From JANPCX01 sp031431125 (GTDB lineage Bacteria; Pseudomonadota; Gammaproteobacteria; Burkholderiales; Burkholderiaceae_C), in NCBI GenBank assembly GCA_031431125.1, contig JANPCX010000061.1:65596-129595 (forward strand): a stretch of 64,000 nt of DNA. The letters are read 5' to 3'. The position numbers and the translations under genes were made by a program. Under the pieces are notes generated by a model, which was given only the letters and a program-made list of their open reading frames with translations, searched no databases and was not told the DNA's origin. Positions 25,456 to 32,882 of the stretch are shown here, in pieces. Numbering within the stretch: position 1 is the first letter of the stretch; each line of letters starts with the position of its first letter.

Positions 25456-27123
25456 ATGCCACTGCCCAAGCCACCTGCTAAACGAGCCGCCCTCCTCAAC
25501 CCCGCTGAATTTGATGCCCAAGCCGCGCCCAAGCCCACCAAACGGTCAGCCGCCCAAGCTTCATCGTCCACCGCCACCGAGCCCTCTGCAGAGCTGAACC
25601 TCTACGACCCGCGCCCACAAACGATTCCCCATCCGGCACCGCCGCGTGCATCTGCACCCAGCGTCACCGCGAAAGCTCCGACAGCCCAGGCCAAAGCGCG
25701 CCCTGCCAAGTCCAAGCCCTCTGGGCCACCGAAACTTTTTGTGCTGGACACCAATGTGCTGATGCACGACCCGATGAGCCTGTTCCGCTTTGAAGAGCAC
25801 GACATCTACTTGCCGATGATCACGCTCGAAGAGCTGGACGGCCACAAAAAGGGCATGACCGAGGTGGCCCGCAACGCCCGCCAAGTCAGCCGTGACCTGG
25901 ATGGCCTGGCCGTCGACATGGGCACGCGCGATGCCAACGGCATGACCGATGGCCTGCCCTTGAACCGCACCGGCCACCGCGAAGCCCTGGGCAAAGTGTT
26001 CTTCCAAACCCATTTGGTCAACGTCACCTTGCCTGATGGCCTGCCCCAAGGCAAAGCCGACAACCAAATCCTGGGGGTGGTCAAGTCGCTGCGGGAGCAA
26101 CAGCCACAGCGCGATGTGATCTTGGTGTCCAAAGACATCAACATGCGCATCAAAGCACGGGCTTTGGGTTTGCCTGCGGAGGACTACTTCAACGATAAAA
26201 CCCTGGACGATGGTGACTTGCTCTACACCGGCGTGCTCGCCCTGCCCTCGGACTTCTGGGACCGCCACGGCAAAACCATGGAGAGCTGGCAACAAGGCGG
26301 CCTCACTTACTACCGCATCAGTGGGCCCTTGGTGCCGTCGCTGTTGATCAACCAGTTTGTTTTCTTGGAAGCGCCCGGCGCGGCTCCTTTGTACGCCAAG
26401 GTGACCGAAATCACGGGCAAAACTGCGGTGCTGCGCACGCTGCGCGAATACACGCATCAGAAGAACGCCGTTTGGGGCGTCACAGCGCGCAACCGCGAGC
26501 AAAACTTTGGCCTGAACTTGCTGATGGACCCCGACTGCGACTTCATCACGCTGACTGGAACGGCAGGCACGGGCAAAACCTTGATGACGCTGGCGGCTGG
26601 CTTGTCACAGGTGATGGAAGACCGCCGTTACTCCGAGATCATCGTCACGCGGGTGACCGTCCCCGTAGGTGAGGACATCGGCTTTTTGCCCGGCACCGAA
26701 GAAGAAAAGATGGGCCCCTGGATGGGTGCGCTTGACGACAACTTGGAGGTCCTGGCCAAGAACGACAGCGGGGCTGGTGAATGGGGCCGCGCCGCAACGA
26801 ATGATTTGGTGCGCAGCAAGATCAAGATCAAAAGCCTGAACTTCATGCGCGGGCGCACCTTTTTGAACAAATTCGTCATCATTGATGAGGCGCAAAACCT
26901 GACGCCCAAACAAATGAAGACCTTGATCACCCGCGCCGGCCCCGGCACCAAAATCGTGTGCTTGGGTAACCTGGCACAAATTGACACGCCCTACCTCACA
27001 GAAGGCAGCTCAGGCCTGACCTATGCCGTAGACCGCTTCAAAGGCTGGCCGCATTCGGGCCATGTCACGCTGGCAAGGGGTGAACGTTCTCGTTTGGCGG
27101 ACTTTGCATCTGAAGTGCTCTGA
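25456..27123 (+). CDS. PhoH-family ATPase with N-terminal PIN domain
   Basis: The 555-residue protein fuses a PIN nuclease-like domain (LFVLDTNVLMHDP near residue 93, then EELDGHKKGMTEVARNARQ) to a PhoH ATPase. Walker A is LTGTAGTGKTLMTLAAG near 369, Walker B FVIIDEAQNLTPKQMKTLI, and GERSRLADFASEVL is at the C-terminus. PIN-PhoH proteins act in RNA processing or unwinding. The first 85 residues are a low-complexity Ala/Pro/Lys linker of the kind common in this family. The start is the ATG at 25456. Confidence 0.92.
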   Translation: MPLPKPPAKRAALLNPAEFDAQAAPKPTKRSAAQASSSTATEPSAELNLYDPRPQTIPHPAPPRASAPSVTAKAPTAQAKARPAKSKPSGPPKLFVLDTNVLMHDPMSLFRFEEHDIYLPMITLEELDGHKKGMTEVARNARQVSRDLDGLAVDMGTRDANGMTDGLPLNRTGHREALGKVFFQTHLVNVTLPDGLPQGKADNQILGVVKSLREQQPQRDVILVSKDINMRIKARALGLPAEDYFNDKTLDDGDLLYTGVLALPSDFWDRHGKTMESWQQGGLTYYRISGPLVPSLLINQFVFLEAPGAAPLYAKVTEITGKTAVLRTLREYTHQKNAVWGVTARNREQNFGLNLLMDPDCDFITLTGTAGTGKTLMTLAAGLSQVMEDRRYSEIIVTRVTVPVGEDIGFLPGTEEEKMGPWMGALDDNLEVLAKNDSGAGEWGRAATNDLVRSKIKIKSLNFMRGRTFLNKFVIIDEAQNLTPKQMKTLITRAGPGTKIVCLGNLAQIDTPYLTEGSSGLTYAVDRFKGWPHSGHVTLARGERSRLADFASEVL

Positions 27124-27340
27124 GAGCGCCTTCAAGCAGCCCGACAGAACAAAGCTCGGTCACCTCCAAGCCTTGGCGCAAAAGCCAAGAAGAGTCGAAC
27201 CAACCGGGACCTTCTGGGGCCCAGTGGGGCTCAACAATGCTGCCTGATGGTGTGGACTGATCGCTGGTGGGAATAGGCACCAGGGACCAGTTCGGCACCA
27301 CGCTCTCTTGGGGCAAGTGCCTGGAAAAACCTTCATTCAT
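27065..27340 (-). CDS. small hypothetical protein antisense to the phoH end
   Basis: This is an uncertain gene of 91 residues from the ATG at 27340. It has coding-like composition in the block WAPEGPGWFDSSWLLRQGLE followed by VTEL. There is no signal peptide or known domain. It overlaps the last 59 nt of phoH on the opposite strand. Support is limited to amino-acid composition and a vague resemblance to small conserved Burkholderiales proteins with a FDSS...GLEV core. Confidence 0.4.
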   Translation of the reverse strand: MNEGFSRHLPQESVVPNWSLVPIPTSDQSTPSGSIVEPHWAPEGPGWFDSSWLLRQGLEVTELCSVGLLEGALRALQMQSPPNENVHPLPA

Positions 27341-27422
27341 GCGCGCCATGGGGCTGCCTCCTGTTTGTCAATTCACTGCGTTCAATGTGCAATGAAGTGT
27401 TGCAAGCGGGGCATGCCCAGGC

Positions 27423-27456
27423 CATCCCTCCCTGGTTGGGAGATGCGGCTTTTTTG
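27423..27456 (+). terminator. possible terminator downstream of phoH
   Basis: A bulged stem (CATCCCTCCC with GGGAGATG) is followed by CGGC and six T residues. It lies about 300 nt after the phoH stop. Apart from this hairpin and the small antisense frame, 27341-27660 shows nothing supportable. Confidence 0.35.
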
Positions 27457-27660
27457 ACTCCCTCTGACGGGTTGTCCAGGCCCCACCCCTGTGGGGGAGC
27501 CGGACATGGATCGGGTGTTGGGTCGCTACCAATCCCGCAGTGAAGGACACATGATCAACGCGCGTGGGTAGTTGCGGTTGCCCAGCCACGAAGAATCCGA
27601 GGCTTTGTGTCGTATCAGCACATGCCCTTCACTGCGAAATCGGGGAGAAATAGAGGCAAA

Positions 27661-27680
27661 CCATGGAAGATCTTCCATGG
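27661..27680. repeat. 20-bp perfect palindrome
   Basis: CCATGGAAGATCTTCCATGG is an uninterrupted palindrome in the gap between convergent phoH and the exported-paralog operon, 37 nt after the last operon stop. It could be a protein-binding site. As a hairpin it lacks a loop and a T-run, so it is not a standard terminator. Confidence 0.6.
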
Positions 27681-27717
27681 CTTGGCTTTCTGTATTTCTA
27701 CCTCTTGACCTTAAAAC

Positions 27718-29343
27718 TCAACGCTCCGAACCATGGGGCCATGTGATGCCATAGTTGGCAGCGACCCCAGCGCTGGCGCTCGGGTTGGTGACCTTGATGA
27801 AGGCTGCGCCCAGCACAGGCAAACCACTGGGCCTTTGACTGCTGTAGCGGAAGCTGGCCCATCCATTGACATAGGCCACCGCGGTTTGACGCTGCGCCAC
27901 GTTGGCGCTGAAAACGGATTGGCTGCCAAACGACATCACATGGGCCACGCCACACACAGGCACAATGGTCACCAGAGTGGTCAGCGCTGTGTCGGGTGAC
28001 TCGCCGTCGCGCGAGAAACCGAAGTGCTGGTTCGAGCTGTAGAGCTGGCAAACCTGGTCGCGGTTGCCATCCACCATGGTGTTGTCCGAATCAAAAAACT
28101 GGCTGTTGCTGCCAGCGGCCGGAACCACAGAGAACACACGCGCCAGCGCCGCCGTTTGGTTGTAGTCATAACCCACGCTGTAGCGACGCAGGGGCATGGA
28201 CATCAACCAGTCGGTTTGAGCCGAAATGGAGGCTTCAGTCGCGTACTGGTTGCGCACCTCGGGTGTGGCCAACAGCTTTGTCAACTCACCCGCTGTGGTA
28301 CGCGCATTCGCCGCCGAAGCAGGCAGGTAGTAAGGCGTCGACAAATCGGGCAAGTCATGGGACAGAGCCCTCACTGCGATGGTGGAAGTCGGGTTCGACA
28401 GGTTGCCGTCGGCGTCCTTGATTCGTCCGGCCACGCCCGCAGAAGCCATCAGCGGATCGGCGGTGAAACGTTCAGGCTGCGCCACCCCAACGCCATTTTG
28501 TGGAAACACCACATAGTTGCCCCGTGCTGTGTTGCCCTGGGCATTGACCGCACGAAATGCCGTCGCAGCACCCGAAAATGTGGTCGTTCCACGCACGTCC
28601 AGCACATACCAGCTGCCGCTGATGTTGCCCGTGGGCGTGGCAAAACCCCAATCCGCCGCCAAGGCTTCGGTGTCCTGGTCAATCAGAAACATTTCATCCA
28701 GAACCGCCGTCGCACAAGGTGCGACACCGTCAACATGCTTGATGGTGGTGTGCAGCGCCGAGCGGGCATTGCTTGCAGCCCCGTACACCGCTGCCGATGG
28801 AATGTCGGCTGCCACAATGGCTTCAACATAACCTTCACGTGTCGCATTGACCTGGACGGGTGCGGTCCAGGTCGCTTTCAAACGCGTTGTACCAAACGGT
28901 TGCCCAGAGACCGAATTCAGCTTGGGGTAGGTGCAGCTGGGGTCCGCCGTGCTCAGTTGCGCGCGGCCATCTGCGGCCATGGTCAAGGTGGCAGTCCACA
29001 CATCACGCGGCGCCAGCAGCACGTAAAGGCTGAGCAAGTTGTCGCCATTGCCCGCGCCGCGAAAACGCAGCTTCACCGCCTTGCCGTTGTTCGCATCGGC
29101 ATTGACCAAATGCAGCACCGTGGCCTGCCCGTTTTGCACGGTGTAGTAGGGCACGATCAAAGCATGGCCGGGGCCGCTTTCGCTCATTTTGTAGCCCACC
29201 GCATCGGTCGCGCCGAGCTGTGTTTTGCTCGGCGCGGTGCCCGTGCCTTGCAGCACAGCGGCATGGTTGGAACCAGCGAGGAACACACCACCGAGCAACA
29301 TGGCGGTGTGCAGAACAAGGTGATGACAGCGATTTTTATTCAT
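27718..29343 (-). CDS. exported tandem paralog 1, surface/secreted protein family
   Basis: This is the third and last of three tandem paralogs. The 541 residues begin with a signal peptide (MNKNRCHHLVLHTAMLLGG) nearly identical to that of paralog 2. Shared blocks are LGATDAVGYKMSESGPGH, then VPYYTVQNGQATVLHLVN, KAVKLRFRGAGN and DVWTATL. Further blocks are TREGYVEAIVAADIP, GNYVVFPQ, DLPDLSTPYYLPAS and the terminal ANYGITWPHG. The N-terminal part recalls a family of exported proteins with a YYTV...VNT...KAVKVRF...SPYDVWT pattern of unknown function. Cys pairs suggest disulfides. It is predicted beta-rich and extracellular, and no membrane anchor is visible. Confidence 0.85.
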   Translation of the reverse strand: MNKNRCHHLVLHTAMLLGGVFLAGSNHAAVLQGTGTAPSKTQLGATDAVGYKMSESGPGHALIVPYYTVQNGQATVLHLVNADANNGKAVKLRFRGAGNGDNLLSLYVLLAPRDVWTATLTMAADGRAQLSTADPSCTYPKLNSVSGQPFGTTRLKATWTAPVQVNATREGYVEAIVAADIPSAAVYGAASNARSALHTTIKHVDGVAPCATAVLDEMFLIDQDTEALAADWGFATPTGNISGSWYVLDVRGTTTFSGAATAFRAVNAQGNTARGNYVVFPQNGVGVAQPERFTADPLMASAGVAGRIKDADGNLSNPTSTIAVRALSHDLPDLSTPYYLPASAANARTTAGELTKLLATPEVRNQYATEASISAQTDWLMSMPLRRYSVGYDYNQTAALARVFSVVPAAGSNSQFFDSDNTMVDGNRDQVCQLYSSNQHFGFSRDGESPDTALTTLVTIVPVCGVAHVMSFGSQSVFSANVAQRQTAVAYVNGWASFRYSSQRPSGLPVLGAAFIKVTNPSASAGVAANYGITWPHGSER

Positions 29344-29405
29344 GGTGTTTCCTTTTTTTAAATTGCAGGTTGAAGAAATGAAGGCCCAAGCCGACGTGGT
29401 CCGGC

Positions 29406-31079
29406 TCAGCGGATATAGCTGTGCGGCCAGGTGATGCCGTAGTTGCCCGAGACGCCGGGTTGGGCGGCGGGGTTGGTGAGCTTGATGAAGGAGGCGCCTA
29501 GGAGGGGAAGGCCGAGTTCATTGACTCCCGTCACGTTCATGAACAGCCAACCATGGGTAAACAGGCCCTCATCCAATCTCTGAGTTGTCAAACTGGAGCC
29601 CAAGGCGGAAGCAGCCCCCGCACTGCCCAAAGACACCACGGCAACTGCCCCGGGAAGTCTCAAACTAGGAGGAGGCACCCCCGTTAAGTACACACCCGAA
29701 CTATTCCCAGTGCCCGAGCGGTCAAACGTTGATGTGGCGCCAGACCCCAAAGTGTTAAGTAGTTGCCCCCGAGACACATCGACGAGTTGTGACGAGTCGT
29801 GGAAGTAAGGCCGGGCGGATGAAGGTGAAAAGACTGGTGAATAAACGGTGCGCAATGCGCCGCTTGCACTCGCCGAGTAGTCATAGGCCAGGCTGTAGCG
29901 TTTGGTGGGCATGGACAAGACCCAATCGCTCTTGGCGGAGATTGATGGGTCAAGCGCGTACTGATTCCTCACGCTTTTGGCGGCCAGTATTTGCGTCAAA
30001 TCACCCGCCGTGCGGCGCGCGCTCTGAACCGAAGCGGGCAGGTAGTAAGGCGTGGATAAGTCGGGCAAATCGGAGAAACGCGCCTGTACCACCGCCGCCT
30101 GAGTCAACGACCCCAAAGTACCTTGCGCTGTCATGGTTCGACCTGCCAGGCCCGCTGAAACGAGCAGTGGATCGGTCGTGAAGCGCTCAGGTTGTGCGAC
30201 CGCTTCGCTGCTTTGCGGGAAGAGCACATAGTTGCCGCGTGCGGGACGACCGCTGCTGTTGATGGCCGTGAATGCGGTGGCAGTACCGTAGAAAGTGGTC
30301 GTACCGGGCACGTCAATGATGTACCAACTGCCCATGAGAGTCCCCGTGGGTGTGGCAAACCCACGGCTGGCCGCTACCGACTCAACGCTGGTGTCGGTGA
30401 GCAGCGCAGCGTCCAGCGCACTGGGTGCGCAAGTCGGCACGCCAGCCACGGGGGAGATGGCGGTGTACAGCGCCGACTGATTGTTTCCACCCGCACCGTA
30501 GCGCAGGTACGCCGGGATATCGGCCATCACGATGGCCTCTACATAACCCTCGCGTGTGTTGTTGGCCAACTCAGCAGCAGACCACTGCGGGTTCAACCGG
30601 GCGGTTGAGAATGGTTGCAACTGATTGGGCTGAATACGCGGGTAGGTACAACTGGTGTCCGCCGTGATGATGTGCGCCCGGCCATCGTTGCCCACCAGGA
30701 CTGCGCCTGTCCACACATCGACGGGCGAGAGCAAGATGGTGAAATCCAGCAAGGTATCGCCATTGCCCGCCCCCCGGTAGCGCAGCTTGACCGCTTTGCC
30801 GTTGACCGTGTCGGTGTTGACCAGGTGCAGCACCGACATCTGTCCAGCCTGCGCGGTGAAATAGGGCACCACCAGCATGTGCCCTGTTCCACTCTCGGCC
30901 ATTTGGAAACCCACTGCATCGGTGGCACCGAGCTGGGTAGCACTTGGAATGCTTACTAAGGTAGCCGTCCCCGTGCCTTGGATGACACCTGCATGGGCCA
31001 GGTTGGCACCAGCGAAGAACACCCCACCGAGCAGCATGGCGGTGTGGAGAAGAAAGTGATGACAGCGATTTTTATTCAT
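29406..31079 (-). CDS. exported tandem paralog 2, surface/secreted protein family
   Basis: The 557-residue middle paralog starts MNKNRCHHFLLHTAMLLGG, and its signal peptide and upstream leader are almost the same as those of paralog 1. It shares VPYFTAQAGQMSVLHLVNTD, KAVKLRYRGAGNGDTLLDF, SPVDVWTGAVL, NTREGYVEAIVMADIPAYL, GNYVLFPQSSEAVAQPERFT, DLPDLSTPYYLPAS and NYGITWPHSY with its neighbours. The least conserved part is about residues 395-500, including a Ser/Gly-rich stretch. Function is unknown; export is clear from the signal peptide. It lies 62 nt upstream of paralog 1. Confidence 0.86.
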   Translation of the reverse strand: MNKNRCHHFLLHTAMLLGGVFFAGANLAHAGVIQGTGTATLVSIPSATQLGATDAVGFQMAESGTGHMLVVPYFTAQAGQMSVLHLVNTDTVNGKAVKLRYRGAGNGDTLLDFTILLSPVDVWTGAVLVGNDGRAHIITADTSCTYPRIQPNQLQPFSTARLNPQWSAAELANNTREGYVEAIVMADIPAYLRYGAGGNNQSALYTAISPVAGVPTCAPSALDAALLTDTSVESVAASRGFATPTGTLMGSWYIIDVPGTTTFYGTATAFTAINSSGRPARGNYVLFPQSSEAVAQPERFTTDPLLVSAGLAGRTMTAQGTLGSLTQAAVVQARFSDLPDLSTPYYLPASVQSARRTAGDLTQILAAKSVRNQYALDPSISAKSDWVLSMPTKRYSLAYDYSASASGALRTVYSPVFSPSSARPYFHDSSQLVDVSRGQLLNTLGSGATSTFDRSGTGNSSGVYLTGVPPPSLRLPGAVAVVSLGSAGAASALGSSLTTQRLDEGLFTHGWLFMNVTGVNELGLPLLGASFIKLTNPAAQPGVSGNYGITWPHSYIR

Positions 31080-31140
31080 GGGGTTCCCTTTTTTTGTTCA
31101 AGGGTTGGAGAAATAAAGGCTCAAGACCATGTGATCCGGC

Positions 31141-32805
31141 TCAACGGGTGTAGCCGTGAGGCCAGGTGATGCCATAGTTGCCCGAGACGCCGGGCTGGGC
31201 GGCGGGGTTGGTCAGCTTGATGAAGGAGGCACCGAGGATGGGCAGGCCGAGCTGTGTGCTGAAGTCGAGCGTGTCGATGGATCCCCACCCATTCACAGGG
31301 ATGAACTGTGTGACGGAGGCTTTTTGGGCTACAGAGGCCGACAGCGCGGTCAGCTCCGCATTGCCAAAACTCACCACAGGAACCACGCCGCAAAGACGAA
31401 CGACTTGATAAACACCCATGATCACAGGGGCGACGGCTCGAATTGCCTCACGGTCTCGAACTTCGTATGGAAACCCGGAACAGAATTGATCACCCGATAC
31501 CGCTGCGCCCCGGAAGCCACCAGAGTAAAAGTACTGGCTGTATGGCAACGGAGATGGCCCGACCCCGACCAACACCTCGGGCCGCGGTGGGACCACCGAA
31601 AATACACCCCCATCACCGAGGGGCACGCGGCGGTAGTCCACGGCCACGCTGTAGCGTTTGGTCGGCATAGAGAACCCCCAGTCGGTCTTGGCTGAAATGG
31701 CGGGTTCAGTGGTGAACTGATTTTTGACCGACTTCACTGCCAAGGTTTGCGTCAAGTCGCCCGCCGTCCGGCGGGCATTGAGCGCTGAGGGCGCGAGGTA
31801 GTAAGGCGTGGACAAGTCCGGTAGGTCAGCGAACTGCGCTTGCAACACCGCCGCCTCGGTCAATTGACTGAGTACACCGTCAACGGTTTTGCTGCGCCCG
31901 GCCAATCCCGCTGATACCAACAGCGGATCGGCAGTAAACCGCTCAGGCTGCGCCACCGCCTCGCTGCTTTGAGGAAAGAGCACATAGTTGCCCCGCGCCG
32001 ATTGGCCGCTGCTGTTCACAGCGGTGAAGGCGGTGGCCGATCCAGAGAAGGTGGTGGAACCGGGCACGTCGATGATGTACCAGCTGCCCATCAGCCCACC
32101 GGTGGGCGTCGCAAAACCACGTCTGGCTGCTTCGGCTTCGCTGCTGGTGTCGGTGAGCATGGCCGCGTCTGTGACGCTTTGCGTGCAGGGAGCGACGCCA
32201 TTGACATGCTTAATCGATGTATAGAGTGCCGAGCGTGTGTTGTTGCCTACGCCATAGGCCTCATTGGACGGAATGTCCGCCATCACAATGGCCTCCACAT
32301 AACCTTCTCGGGTGTTGTTGGTTTGGACTGCGGGTGTCCACTGGGGGTTCAACCGCCCGGTGGAAAACGGTTGCCCTTGACTCGGAATGCGTGGAGAGGT
32401 GCAGCTGTTGTCCGAAGTGACGATTTGCGCTTTGCCATCGCTGCCCGCCAGCACTGCGCCCGTCCACACATCACCTGGCGAGAGCAGCAACACCAGATCC
32501 AGCAAGGTGTCGGCGTTGCCCGCACCCCGGTAGCGCAGCTTCACGGCTTTGCCGTTGTTGACGTCGGTGTTGACCAGATGCAGCACCGACATTTGTCCAC
32601 CTTGGGCCGTGAAGTACGGCACCACCAAAACATGGCCAGGGCCGCTCTCGGCCATTTGGAAACGAACCGCATCGGTCGCACCCAGTTGGCTGGCCGTGGG
32701 GGTGCTGCCAGTGCCTGGAATGACACCTGCCGTGGCCAGGCTACAGGCTGCGATCGCGCTCAAGACAAAAACGCGGTGGCCCCATCGTTGACAAGTACGT
32801 TTCAT
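31141..32805 (-). CDS. exported tandem paralog 3, surface/secreted protein family
   Basis: This is the first paralog in transcription order, 554 residues from the ATG at 32805, which has AGGGAAA nearby. The open frame runs 27 codons further up without a better start. Its signal peptide (MKRTCQRWGHRVFVLSAIAA) differs from the other two, but the mature part is closely alike. Shared blocks include SGPGHVLVVPYFTAQGGQMS, KAVKLRYRGAGNADTLLDLV, SPGDVWTGAVLAGSDG, TREGYVEAIVMADIP, GNYVLFPQSSEAVAQPERFT, DLPDLSTPYYLAPS and NYGITWPHGY. The variable zone is about residues 390-490. It follows the beta-propeller gene by 77 nt. Confidence 0.86.
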   Translation of the reverse strand: MKRTCQRWGHRVFVLSAIAACSLATAGVIPGTGSTPTASQLGATDAVRFQMAESGPGHVLVVPYFTAQGGQMSVLHLVNTDVNNGKAVKLRYRGAGNADTLLDLVLLLSPGDVWTGAVLAGSDGKAQIVTSDNSCTSPRIPSQGQPFSTGRLNPQWTPAVQTNNTREGYVEAIVMADIPSNEAYGVGNNTRSALYTSIKHVNGVAPCTQSVTDAAMLTDTSSEAEAARRGFATPTGGLMGSWYIIDVPGSTTFSGSATAFTAVNSSGQSARGNYVLFPQSSEAVAQPERFTADPLLVSAGLAGRSKTVDGVLSQLTEAAVLQAQFADLPDLSTPYYLAPSALNARRTAGDLTQTLAVKSVKNQFTTEPAISAKTDWGFSMPTKRYSVAVDYRRVPLGDGGVFSVVPPRPEVLVGVGPSPLPYSQYFYSGGFRGAAVSGDQFCSGFPYEVRDREAIRAVAPVIMGVYQVVRLCGVVPVVSFGNAELTALSASVAQKASVTQFIPVNGWGSIDTLDFSTQLGLPILGASFIKLTNPAAQPGVSGNYGITWPHGYTR

Positions 32806-32882
32806 GCGCAATTTCCCTGAGCAGATGCATTCATTTTTTTGATTGCGTTTTGTTGTCAATGTCCGAGACCACCGCGTCAAAC

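Noticed and set aside
27368..27589. 73-codon minus-strand frame after phoH
   Set aside because: Pro/His/Arg-rich composition, no start context and a terminator-like hairpin within it.
28024..29361. 445-codon plus-strand frame opposite paralog 1
   Set aside because: Arg/His-rich antisense translation; the minus-strand protein has a signal peptide and conserved blocks.
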